DNA of 64,000 nucleotides from the NCBI RefSeq assembly GCF_032854445.1, contig NC_088306.1, forward strand, positions 6,031,145-6,095,144, in the 5' to 3' direction. Shown piece by piece: positions 1-10,052 of this stretch. A program made the translations under genes and the position numbers. The notes below the pieces were generated by a model. The model ran no database searches. It saw only the letters and a list, made by a program, of their open reading frames with translations, and was not told where the DNA came from. Origin of the DNA: Liolophura sinensis. Its lineage: Eukaryota; Mollusca; Polyplacophora; Chitonida; Chitonidae. Positions within the stretch are counted from its first letter, which is position 1. Every line of letters begins with the position of its first letter.

Positions 1-635
1 CTGACCGCATAGAGCCATCTCTGTGTGGTGGGCCTCTCATGGAGGTGTCTCTGTGGGGAGGACCCCTCATTGGCCCATCTCGCGGAGGAGGGCCTCCTCT
101 ACGGGACATCATGCCGCGCTTAGGTGGAGGGCCACCTCTTAGGCTCACCGGCGGTCCACGCTTTCTTGGAGACATGGAAGACATAGTTCCCTTTGTCTAC
201 CAAGATGTATTCAATCACTATTTACCTGCAAAAAAAACAATGATTTTATATCAGAAACAAAGAGACGCATGGATCTGTGTTAACTATCTTATTGTAGAAC
301 CTTACTGACTTCATATCAAAGTAAACATAAACAAAACATGTTAAGCCCTAGGCAAAATAAATCTATCATCTCAAATTATCCACTTAATTTTTGCTCTTAC
401 TTTAGAATAAACCAAATAATTATCTTTCATAAAATAATGTTAGCCTCACCAGTGCACACATTCCTGTTCAAAATTGGTATGAAGTTCCTAAAATTCATAT
501 ACCGGGTCACATTATAACTCTTTTCACATCAAGAATCATTTTAAACACTATATATTACATCATACAAGTTCAAACCTTCACAAGCTTGCGAGACACCTGA
601 AATGCTGAATCAGCTTATTAATCTTACTAGGAGTG
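1..635. other. anonymous sequence with a degenerate GC-rich repeat
   Basis: The first 170 bases are a degenerate short-period repeat around variants of GGAGGGCCTCTCAT and CATCTCTGTGTGG. The rest is AT-rich. The short open frame at the start is a by-product of the repeat and resembles no family I know. I see no gene here. Confidence 0.35.
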
Positions 636-712
636 GGTCATGGGCGAGAGTTTAAGACGCTGGTCTTTCTAGGTCTAGGAGCCACAAAGTGTGGGTTCAA
701 TCCTAGCCTTCG
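636..712 (+). repeat. tRNA-like sequence (Leu/Ser-type), probably a SINE head or tRNA pseudogene
   Basis: A type II tRNA-like body is readable: a D-arm/A-box region (GGGCGAGAGTTTAAGACGC), an anticodon-arm-like segment, a short variable arm and a clean B box (GGGTTCAATCC). The acceptor stem does not pair well and the D arm is altered, so a working tRNA gene is unlikely. A tRNA-derived repeat fragment is the best reading. Confidence 0.45.
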
Positions 713-2640
713 AAAGGTAACTTGAAGACAATAAGAGGTGGATACAGTAGCTTGCCTATTGTACTGACTATAGTTTCTTTTCAACTGTTAACTGTTGGGA
801 GACTGGCTGTGTGATAGCTGGTAAAAAATATTGACCACATTTAGGAATAACTTTTCGCACCCTTTCATCTGAACTATATGCCATTTTTATGCTTTCTCCA
901 CCTTTAACATTGGGCCGCCATTTTGCTTTTGACATAAAAGGGTGATCACGTGATTCCCAGCATCCGACCGGTCTTGCAAAATAGTAGTTGTGGAGTGGAT
1001 AACTCTCACGAAGCAACGCAGTTGCGAGAGTAACAAGTAGAAAAATAGAGACCAGGTTATCAGGTTATGCAAGGGGAGATTTAATGCGATTGTGAACAGC
1101 AGTAAATATTCTTTTCCATCAATCAAACACATTTTGCCCTATTTTCCTCAAAACTTTGTTGCTTGATGAGTTACCCCACTCCGCAACTAGGCCTATACGG
1201 TAGTTGATAACGCAACCCTAGTGATGCAGACAAATGCGGCCTGGTGTCTTTTATTTCTCTGTTAAGACACCTCTCAACATGTGTGATGGGCACCTCTTTA
1301 CTCTGGCAGTAACACGTTGTTGTTGTTGTAATTATACATTATTTCATTACATGTGCCGGGAGGGGAAAAAAACCAGACCTGGCCCCTTACGTCACCAACT
1401 GGACGTCCAAAATATTCTATAAAATCTGTCTTAGGTTCGCATATTCTAAATATCAGCATTATATACACAAAAAAATACAAACAAAAACAAAACACGGGCG
1501 TAGACATTCGGTGCATAATGACGACAGCGTTGTCAGTGAAAGTCTCGTGCTTTAGACACGTATTTAGTATCAGAATCTGTGCACAGTACCGCTAAGTCTA
1601 ATGAACGGAACTCACTGTAAGTCACAGCAAACACGTGCAGCACACTGAAACTTACCACGCGATGATATTGCTAATAAAACTCCGCTGCAAACCGAATGGT
1701 CAAGAATAAAATGGCCGCCAACACTGTTATACAGCGCCCCCTGGTGGCAGATCGATGATTTGGATCAGGGGAATCAATTTTATTGACACATTCTCCACGA
1801 CGTCGTCCCAAGATTAGCCCGAAGGTAAGCTGGAACGTTCCCACCGCAACGCCCAGCTGCGGTCATAGAAACAATTTCACTACAAAACTGGCCCGAACCC
1901 TACCTTATCTTTGCTTTCCACCGATTCCCTAAAACGCCCGAAATGTAATATGTCAAAACCCGCATTGGCAAACCATCTTTGTACAGTAACCCAGCCGTTT
2001 AAACTTTCGAATCTGACAACTCAAATCAACGTCTGCCATGTTTGGAACTCTTTTTTCTTTTTCCCGTCTATGCGAAAATTTTATCCCACCCAACATTCTG
2101 TTTACATCGCATGCACTTCTTAAAGAGAATGTTGTGTACGATAAAATTTTCGCGGCCCATCACATTGCCCGAAGTTGGAAAAAAAATTGCAAATATGGCA
2201 GTCGTTGGCTAACCAAGATGAGATTGTCTGCTACATGTATATATGCGTACAGTAACATTTTAACTTGCAGTTAGAGACTGCATCTTTGGATCTGAATAAT
2301 GATGATTATTGGGTTTCTTACGATCTTTTCTTCACATGTCCACACAAATACGTAACTGGACATGTGTATTTGCCCAATTCTCAGTTAGTTGTACCGGTAA
2401 TGAAGTCTCTCGTCGTTCAGGACACTTCAAAGTTTAGGCCTAATTAGTTCTGTAGACGGCATACGTGGACTGCATCAGGTCAGAACACCTGTTAGCCAAA
2501 CGCCCGCAACACATGGGCCTATATCAGAGCCAGTTATTGGCACTATTTTTGGAACCTTTCTGTTTGACCATGGAGGTAAAATATTCCACCTCCATGCTTT
2601 GACCACATGGTGAGTAACACAGCCAAAAATGAACATGACA
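713..2640. other. intergenic, no gene recognised
   Basis: AT-rich with short unrelated open frames on both strands. None shows a recognisable motif or splice-linked continuation. The only item I pick out is the CTCF-type motif listed separately. Confidence 0.4.
1732..1750 (-). promoter_or_regulatory. CTCF-type binding motif
   Basis: CAGCGCCCCCTGGTGGCAG is the reverse complement of the bilaterian CTCF core (CCACCAGGGGGCGCTG type), with an essentially perfect core. CTCF is conserved in many protostomes, with the same core motif. Occupancy cannot be seen from sequence, and dispersed repeats can carry such motifs. Confidence 0.4.
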
Positions 2641-2654
2641 CACACACATATATA

Positions 2655-2900
2655 GCGGGTGTTTTGATACTGGGCAGTAATGGGCGTTTTGGCTACAGCG
2701 GGCGTGTTGTTACCGGGAGTTTTAGTTAGCGGGCGTTCTGGCTAGAGGGCATTTGCTGTATATAGCTATGTTCCCGGTGTCATGCGCGCACAGGTAAATC
2801 CACTTGGGGAGAAAAACACGCACTGGTAAATCCGCATGGGCAGAAAATCAAGCACTAGTAAATCCACATGGTCAGAAAATCACGCACTGGTAAATGACAC
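2655..2900 (+). repeat. two adjacent short tandem arrays
   Basis: 2655-2755 holds three to four diverged copies of a roughly 30-bp unit built on GCGGGCGTTTTGGCTA. 2785-2900 holds about four copies of a 34-36-bp unit built on GGTAAATCCACATGG and CAGAAAATCACGCACT. Copies differ by several substitutions each. No gene overlaps them. Confidence 0.6.
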
Positions 2901-3038
2901 TTACGGCGAAGGTTCTGTTCTCTATACGCTCGATTTACAGTACATCCAGCATAGACGTGTTTGAACTTCCAACCACATGTCACGTACACAATCTTTCCTG
3001 TAAATCCTGGTAACACTTCATATGTTTATTATTGTGTT

Positions 3039-3240
3039 AATTTATTTTATTTATTTATTTGATTGGTGTTTTAGACCGTACTCAAGAATATTTCACTTAT
3101 ACGACGGCAGCCAGCATTATGGTGGGAGGAAACCGGTCAGAGCCCAAGGGAATCCCACGACCATCCGCAGGTTGTTGGCAGACCTTCCCACTTACGGCCG
3201 GAGAGGAAGCCAGCACGAGTTGGACTTGAGCCCACAGCGA
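3039..3240 (-). repeat. SINE family 1 (tRNA-derived, AATAAATA tail), minus copy
   Basis: It reads from the tail (TTATTTATTTATTTGATTGG) through TACTCAAGAATATTTCACTT into the body shared by all family 1 copies. The tRNA head is lost. See the full-length copy at 13394-13662 for family structure. Confidence 0.85.
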
Positions 3241-3529
3241 TTATTGTGTTTATGTGTTTATCTGATGATAACTATGCTAGATATAGGCCCGACGTTCAGT
3301 TCTTGATTAATGTTTATGCATCTACTACAATGTTTGTCCTAAAACATATGTTGTGATTAGATTATCAGAACGATATATAACGCAATCGAAACATCATTTA
3401 TTTGATGCTGGTCTACGAGACGCTTTGTCCATTTATTTTAGTGTCAAACTGTTTATTTTCAGTAGATGTTATATATGAAATTAAGGTTAAACAACAGTAT
3501 AATCTCCCTCTTAATATAGCAGATGTATT

Positions 3530-3617
3530 TTATTTATTTATTTGATTGGTGTTTGACGCCATACTCAAGAATATTTCATTTATACGATGGTGGCCAACAT
3601 TATGGTGGGAGGAAAAA
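3530..3617 (-). repeat. SINE family 1, minus copy, 3' tail fragment
   Basis: Only the last ~88 bp of the family are present. The copy ends abruptly at about 3617, where the decayed virus-like element begins, so it marks or overlaps the element's left boundary. Confidence 0.8.
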
Positions 3618-3929
3618 GGTAATGTGACGTCAGAGTTCCTAGCTACCGTCAGTATGACTCACAAAGCCCACCTTGGTTTCAAAATATTTGAATGGCTCTC
3701 AAGGCTCCCCCAAAAATTTTTAAAAAGCATTTTTACGTTTAGTTTTCAGTTGTCCGTGAACCGCCAGAATTGCCTGCTCACGATTTCAGGGCCTCTAATC
3801 CACGATGGGGGCAGGCCAAATCAGGAAAAGAGGTGCCTGTCTGCTATGCCGAAGAGGTTATTGACGGAAAATAGGGTTAGGACTGGCGACTCGGTTACGC
3901 TCTCACGGTCCATAGTTCCCTGGGCCTTA

Positions 3930-4352
3930 CAGTCCAAGACCCCAAAAAGGTCTAGATCATCGACGACTATCTCAAAAGGTCAATGCTTGCCTACCTTGTT
4001 GTTTCGCGTGTGGAGTATATCCACTAGCTTGAACGGGTGGTCTGTCCCCCAGAGGAGGGTTCCGAGGTCTGATAACTCACCGAGCAGCAGCTCCGCAAAA
4101 TCATCCAGAGGAAGCTGGTGGCCTACAAGCGCCAAGACCAAGCCAAGGGTCTCTGATCTAAAGGTGGACTATATATTGCAGCTCAAGGCGTCTCACAATG
4201 ACGGCTGTGCCACCTGCAACATCGAGCTCCTCTGGATCTACCAGATCAAGGATACCCAGCAGTTTAGTATCGTCCGTCTAGACAATGCCACGTGACAATG
4301 ACAATGACTTGTCTAGAGTATAATCGAAAAAGAGGGGCTGCACCTCTCAACG
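3930..4352 (+). pseudogene. HNH/zinc-type endonuclease remnant of the virus-like element
   Basis: The readable part near 4165-4290 contains a CxxC pair (CATCNIELLW), then a D-N segment typical of the catalytic region of HNH-like nucleases. A second cysteine/C-N-R-K-R-G type segment follows in another frame at about 4300-4340. Upstream (3930-4160) a lysine/glutamine-rich helical stretch is readable only across several stop codons. At least one frameshift (about 4290) and four or more stops break it. The family assignment rests on motif order only. Confidence 0.5.
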
Positions 4353-5295
4353 CTATACTCTTGGCATAACCCCATCTGGTGGTAGTTGGGTATCGTGTGG
4401 AACGATGAGAAGTTCCTCGAGGACAAACCCTTGTTGTGGGCCGTCTACCAGGTAGTAGAGCACAGGCTCGTCAGACTTGCTAACCGAGCGCCCAAGCCGG
4501 TACACTCCTAGAGACCAGACAGGGGCTGTCGCGCGACGGCGACCGCCTTCCAGCTCACCTGGCTGGTATAGATAGCGAACGCCAACCTCAGAAGGGAACT
4601 TTTGCTCACGAAGGTCATCAGGACGGCCTGGAACAGTGGAGGAGGGCTGTTTGTGTCATCGTTTTTGCCTTGATGGCATCCTTAGGTTTCTTGCCAGTGA
4701 GGCGTGAAACTTCATTGTTGAGAGCAGACACCATAGCAAGTGGCTGGGCCAACCATTCCGTTGATTGTTGGCCAGGAGGGAGACGCATCTCCTGGGTGTG
4801 TTGGTATCCAAAGAGCCGTTCAGCCAGAGTGCAATTGAAACGCTCCACAATGCCTTGGTCTCGGTGCACGTCCACCCGCCCACGCCTGATCGATACGCCG
4901 TGTTTTGCTAGCACCTAGCTTGTGACGTCCAGGAATTCACGCCCTGGATCGACCTGGAGCAGCTTCGGCCATCTAAGGGGCCCCCGCTTGTATATGCGGG
5001 ACAGGGTATCAGTGACCAGTTTGGCTTCTTGTGAGAAGCGAGAAGCTACGTCGACAACGGTAAGAGCGTATTTCTAGAGCTTCCGCTCTCGACCTGGCCG
5101 ATCATGCGGAAGAAACAGAAGATCGGCCTGATGGACTTCATTCGCCACGGAAACATCGAAACTACTTCGGCATGGCTGCAATGCCTTTCCAGTCGCCCTT
5201 GGAGCTACAGTAGACGGGAGACAGCTTCCGATCCATCTATCACCTCGTGATATGCGAGATATTCCAGCAACCCGATTAGTTTCCAACAGGTTTCA
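4353..5295 (-). pseudogene. DDE (rve-type) integrase remnant
   Basis: Reading leftwards from about 5295, one frame shows a retroviral-type integrase core. The first Asp is in a QADLLF context near 5130, the second in VDPGREF near 4945, and the Glu in GIVERF near 4850. A basic C-terminal region with an SH3-like tail ends at a stop at 4353-4355. The 99-codon open stretch 4618-4914 is its best preserved piece. Breaks: two in-frame TAG codons (near 5080 and 4918) and a frameshift near 4635. In Polinton-like elements this enzyme inserts the linear element. The N-terminal zinc region is not identifiable. Confidence 0.8.
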
Positions 5296-5457
5296 GCGAC
5301 CGGCTCTGGCAGCTGCCTGATCGTATCTCGGAGGTTGGTAGGGCCCGGCAATAGCCAACCTCTTGCATCGCGAAGTACAGCTCTTCAGTTAAACCCATAT
5401 TTTGCATCTGAACATGCATATGGTATACATATAAAGCCAGTACAGCAAACATCCGAC

Positions 5458-5760
5458 ATGGCAGACCGCAAGTGGCCAACTGATGAAGACTTTGAGAAGG
5501 GGCTAAGCAGGAATGAACCGGGCAAGTGACCTCCTAAATCGCATATGTCGTATAGTGAAGGTTAAACCAGTCTCCACGCGCTTTTGGAAGACTTCACTTC
5601 CACTCTTGGAGGCGGTCTGTGGGGATAGATTCTACATTTTGGCGCCAAACCGGTTGCAGAAGAATGCCTTAAAGCCTCCTACGTCCGATACCGTAAAACA
5701 CTACCATAGCTTCGATTTGATATAGTTGAGGCAACCCGGAGAAAACGACAAGCCTCACCA
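5458..5760 (+). pseudogene. unassigned decayed gene fragment of the virus-like element
   Basis: An ATG at 5458 opens a short acidic frame (MADRKWPTDEDFEKGLSR) that stops after 23 codons. Coding-like sequence continues in other frames to about 5760. I do not recognise the family. It sits between the integrase and the ATPase fragment, on the opposite strand. Confidence 0.3.
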
Positions 5761-6029
5761 CTCAGGTTTCGCCCAGAGGAGCCCCTGTGGTCCCGGGGCG
5801 GTTTTTCGGGATACTTGGCAAGTTTAGTGACTATCCCATAGCTCACGAGGTCGGGCTCCTCTGTGGAATTTTTCTACTGCCCTTCTACTAACTTCGGTCG
5901 ATTCTCGGGTTGGATAGGTAGAAATCTGTAATGCAGCTTCCCCGAGAGTCTAGTCATTTGGACGCCCACAAGGGCTTCATAACAGCCTTTCGATATCTTC
6001 GTCGCTCATGGAGCCGATTTCGTCGGCGG

Positions 6030-6420
6030 TCACGTATTTCCACAAATACCGTTTGGCCTGCCCACCTGCCACAAGGGTGGCGGCAGTGCCCCACAGTATG
6101 ACTGGCCTCCAGACTCATCACCTTTGGGCATGTTGTCTTGTGCCGCTGGCACGGACCCAGCACGGGGGTTATGTTCGTCCACTTTGTCAAGCAGTTGGTC
6201 GATCAGGTCGTCACAGTCCAATCTATTCCTTCGGAACGCACGGAAAAGAGGTGTGATACTTGTTGCGTATATCTCCACGAACAGGCGCCTTAGTCTAATA
6301 TAGTTGTACATGAGTCCAATAAACATCAGAGACTGTACCGCAATTGCTGCAAGCAGCAGTAGCTGTGTGATAGCATACATGCTAGCATACCTGATATGCA
6401 TCTGGCCGCCGCTGGTATGA
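6030..6420 (-). pseudogene. membrane-protein-like fragment of the virus-like element
   Basis: A minus-strand open frame here encodes a strongly hydrophobic segment (QLLLLAAIAVQSLMFIGLMY) followed by a basic, then a D/E-rich tail. It is in frame with, but probably unrelated to, the shifted ATPase frame upstream of it. It could be a small virion or membrane protein of the element, or a chance reading. No family recognised. Confidence 0.3.
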
Positions 6421-6560
6421 TCTGTTTTACTGGAGCGAGGGGCATAGGATAACGATCTGGCGGAACGCCCCGCGGAACAGACCCTCAAGCAAGTTGAGTA
6501 GAAAGGCTGTTTTCCAACACCCTGTCTGCCCGTAGATAATGGCGCCGTGGGCGCCCCCCC
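6395..6560 (-). pseudogene. P-loop (packaging-type) ATPase fragment
   Basis: On the minus strand at 6505-6535 a Walker A loop of G-Q-T-G-x-x-K-T type is readable. It is followed by a hydrophobic helix and a strand like those of A32/FtsK-type packaging ATPases. One conserved glycine of the loop is replaced by tryptophan, and the reading stops about 30 codons on. A 13-base C run at 6555-6567 sits at its start and probably shifts the frame. The Walker B half is missing. Confidence 0.5.
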
Positions 6561-6589
6561 CCCCCCACGACATCGTCGAGGTGTTGGCT

Positions 6590-7800
6590 CAGTACAGCGC
6601 GTCTTTGAACCTGCCATCTTCGATGTGAAACTGGGCGTCCATGATTACATACAGATAAACGTTCAATGCGCCCGCCGCCTTTGCCTCTTTCGTATCTTGT
6701 GTGGTCATCCCTTCGCTGGCGTTCTCCACGCGCCTTCCGCTGCCATGCAGCTGGTCGTCGTCTGGTGTCCTCCGGTCCAACCACAGGGCATACTTAGACT
6801 CGAGGAATTCTACAAATGACACCTGCTAGTCCTAAGTCTCTTACGACCCTGGCAGCCTCTGGGTTCCGCTTCTTGATAAGTGAGCTGGCGAAGAACTTCC
6901 GGGCCTCTTCCCATTGCTGATATGCCCGCATTCCTTGGCTGTACAGCTGATTGGGGATGTCCTCTGTCGTAACCTCTGCCTTAGTTATCTGATTGTTGTG
7001 GAAGTACTCAGGCTTCCTCTTCCATGGTGCCCCGGCTGTTTGTTTCAAACAACATCAAGACGCAATTCTGCGATTTAGTTGGCACATTGAGGTTTACGTT
7101 CCAGAGTGTGTCCAATTTGTCCTTCACCAGTCTGTGGTGCCGAAGGATGCGATCATATAGTATGACGAGCCTCCCCAACAGTTTAGCGGATCTGTCCAGC
7201 CAACTCTGGTTCGGTGACCATATCGAACTCCCGACATGTTTTCGACAGTGTAGCTGGTGCCGGCATCATCTGTCGTCTTCATGACCGTGTGGTAATTGTT
7301 CAACGTCAGTTCGTACTCTAGCCGGTCGTCAAAGGCGCTCTGACAGAATGGCATATGGCTCTCCAGAAGCTTGAAATCCAGCGAGATGTAGAACCCGTTA
7401 TTGGTCAGCTAAAGATCACCATAGCCCTGAAATTGAGTCGTCGATGGACATTACTTCATTCCCGCTGATTTTAATCGTCGTCTTCTTGACTATGGTGCGT
7501 CCTAGGTTATTGACCACAATGGCGTTCGCGTCGGTCGAATTGAGCTTGATGGTGATGGCTAGACGCGCGATGCCGGGCACAATGACGTTATTTGGACCGA
7601 AGATCTGAAAGCGGACCAGCAATTGCTGGTTTTCGTCGATCGCGCTCGGGTTATTGGTGACGACCAAGGACTGCCGTATGCCTTTTACAGCCAAAGGCAC
7701 GCGGAGCCTTCTGTAGGGATTGAGCTTGCGACCGTATTCACTGGAAGCCATCGTTACTATGTTAGACATCAAGGCACACTGTCTAATATAGACAGACGAA
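6590..7800 (-). pseudogene. probable capsid-like structural gene, fragmented
   Basis: Four consecutive minus-strand open pieces (7416-7800, 7124-7354, 6794-7048, 6589-6822) read in order as one protein of roughly 400 residues interrupted by frameshifts. They show beta-rich hydrophobic strands, a conserved-looking N-terminal half (7430-7780) and a C-terminal region with D-D-D-Q-L-H-G-S-G. The order, size and neighbours fit the double-jelly-roll major capsid protein position of a virus-like transposon, but that fold cannot be confirmed by eye. Breaks lie near 7420, 7120 and 6810. Confidence 0.45.
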
Positions 7801-7909
7801 CGGACTGAGGACGTTGAGCCTGATGATGTTGATCCTGATGACATACCTACCCTACCTGATATCGATACGACCTCACAACGGGACACAACGCGAACCACCA
7901 AAATGACCA

Positions 7910-8110
7910 GTGTTGAACGAGAACTTATTAAAGCGGCAATGGATGATTACTACCACGCGATGGCGGATGTGGGGCTCTCCCCGGCCTTTTGAGCGGGATT
8001 ACGCGCAATTTGAGATGGATCGAGGAGGGCAACTGCACCTCGTGGCCTGGTCGCCTAGTTCTTTTCCACATTGATTACCCAGGAACTCATCCCCCGGGTG
8101 ATCTCCGTGG
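7910..8110 (+). pseudogene. unassigned plus-strand fragment at the right end of the element
   Basis: An ATG at 7913 starts a frame that stops at about 7991. A coding-like continuation rich in D, E, Q and H runs in another frame to about 8065. It diverges from the capsid-like gene's 5' end. Family unknown. Confidence 0.3.
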
Positions 8111-8230
8111 TACCAGGTAGATTCGATGATGTGTCAGCAACACCCCTAACAGGTCTCTCTACCGCTGATCGAAAGGACGAAAGTTGCAGAGATCCACAGA
8201 AGTGAGCCGAGACATAAATCCGGATTTTTT

Positions 8231-8295
8231 GCTAGCAAAACCCACTCCTTGCAACCCAACAGGCCATCGCTCTACCTGACTGAGCTAAGAAGCCA
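8231..8295 (-). repeat. tRNA-like sequence at the element's right edge
   Basis: On the minus strand the D arm is canonical (TTAGCTCAGTCAGGTAGAGC), but the anticodon arm and the B box are not. It reads as a tRNA pseudogene or the head of a tRNA-derived repeat. It lies immediately outside the last recognisable piece of the virus-like element. Confidence 0.4.
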
Positions 8296-8299
8296 GGCA

Positions 8300-10050
8300 C
8301 CTTGAGAGTGAAAATTTGGGGTGGGGTGGGGGTGGGGGTGGGGGCTGTCTTTTCCGCACATATGTTTTGTTACAGAATCCTACCACCCCATACCCATCTA
8401 TGTAAAAAGACGTGCCGGTTTCGATTATCACATCAGTTTTTATCTAGAATGAAAACTTTAGGTCTAATCTCCGAAAGAAAATATGCACAGTCATAAAGAG
8501 TGTGTGTGTGTGTGGGGGGGAGGGGGGTGTAGGATTACCCTCCGGCGTAAATAGATCATTGCCCCAAGTTTATGTATGTGCTTACCGTGAAGACTAAACG
8601 TGGGTTGAGGAGCCGCTGAGCTGGGCTCTCTGGGACTCTCTACGTGAAGGGCCTTACGCAGGGGGCGGATATATCATATACTAGAGAGCCTAGTCTATGG
8701 GAGACCGGCGGGCCGCGTAGATAAAAGTTTTTACATTGACGGGTTGAACGTGGATGGGGAATGCCGTGGGAGCCGCCCCTGCGCGATCTAGCTGGTACGC
8801 TCACACTCTCTGCTGCTTTTTAAATATATTTTAAATGAGTGCAAAGTAGGAGTGCCAAATATTTATAGCGTATCAACAACCTAAAATGTCTGTCTGGCAG
8901 AATTATCTATCAGTGCTCCTTTGGTTGGAAGGCAAATATTGGACCCAACTACCTGAATAGCGCATGTGTAACATTTAGAGCGTTTCTGCGCTTTATTATC
9001 AAATTGATTATACACCCGCGAGCAAATCATCTTATTGGTATCTAACAACACACTAGACAAGACTCGCCCTAGAAAATAAGTACATGTGTACGGACCTCAT
9101 ATGCTTTCCACCCAACATTTTCTGATAAATTAACGAAAGGTTAACTCAGATTTTGAGACTGCTGGCATAAAGATTAGCGATAACATTAAAAACAATATGA
9201 AAATACGTATATATGAAACAGGCTATTGTTCTCAAACATGTCGAGGTGGCGTTACGCCATAATCATTTATTTATTCCTTATTTCCAGACTTCCTTCCTTC
9301 TTTTAGAACAATTTTTCCCTTCAAAGACGAAAATTTCTGTAATTTGGCTTACCCTTAGTGGACTATTTTTGTCCTGTAAATCCTTTGATTTAACAGACGG
9401 GACAAAACTCTTCGCATTTGTCAAAGAGACGTTGTACCTATTCTGTCCAAAATGCACGGGGCATTGTCAATTGTTTCTGGAATAATAACCACAAGCCTAG
9501 CGGAATTACAAAAGTTTTCCTCATTGGAGATAAAGTGTTGACGCAGAGTCAGAGCTGCGTTTAGTATCGATCCGATGCAATGACTTTATTATCGGCAGTT
9601 TCTGTGACTGAATAGAGTACTTACGGTGGTTTGTTATTTAGGCATCTGACGTACACGCATCGCTGAAAAACAAGTTTTGCCTGCACGCTTTCAGTAATAG
9701 ATTGCCCTCCTACTGCACGCCGTCAACGGTAGATTCACCTCCAGCTAATTAATTTTCTACTGTAAATCTTCATTTACCATTCATCGTTGTGAACCCAAAG
9801 ACATCAACAAACGCCTGAGAGAGGAAAATGTTAACGGATTTGTGTAAACAGATTCGTGTAGAGTTCCACTGGGCGATTTGTCCGACTGCGGACTTCAGTG
9901 GATGCTCTGAGGAATCTCGACTCGAATGTGAACTTGTGAATCTATAGCTAGACATCTTACTTCTCAAGTTTTTGCATTGCTCAGGCGTTTTTGTCGACGT
10001 CAGATCGTCGCTGTTCAACTTTATCGTTCAACTTGATATACTTTGATATA
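8300..10050. other. intergenic with G-rich and GT microsatellites, no gene seen
   Basis: 8318-8346 is a run of G4-G5 tracts able to form a quadruplex on the plus strand. 8497-8527 is (GT)n followed by G runs. 8590-8810 is a GC-rich, palindrome-containing stretch I cannot assign. The remainder, upstream of the GPCR, is AT-rich without a recognisable gene. Confidence 0.4.
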
Positions 10051-10052
10051 AA

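Larger units (their letters stand above)
3620..8262. mobile_element. decayed Maverick/Polinton-like virus-like DNA transposon
   Basis: This block is visibly more GC-rich and more codon-like than its AT-rich flanks. It carries broken genes of a virus-type repertoire on both strands: a zinc/HNH nuclease (+), a DDE integrase (-), a P-loop ATPase (-), a probable capsid-like protein (-) and two unassigned fragments. Such a combination is known from Maverick/Polinton elements and related integrating dsDNA viruses. I see no DNA polymerase B, protease or clear terminal inverted repeats, so it is a partial, rearranged or different lineage copy. Stops and frameshifts in every gene mean it is inactive. 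Boundaries are approximate. Confidence 0.7.

Noticed and set aside
636-712. Functional tRNA gene
   Set aside because: The B box is good, but the acceptor stem and D arm do not pair convincingly; a tRNA-derived repeat is more likely.
3546-4295. 249-codon plus-strand open frame
   Set aside because: Its start lies in a SINE tail, and most of it is the wrong frame of the decayed nuclease. Only the last ~40 codons are meaningful, so it is not a gene.
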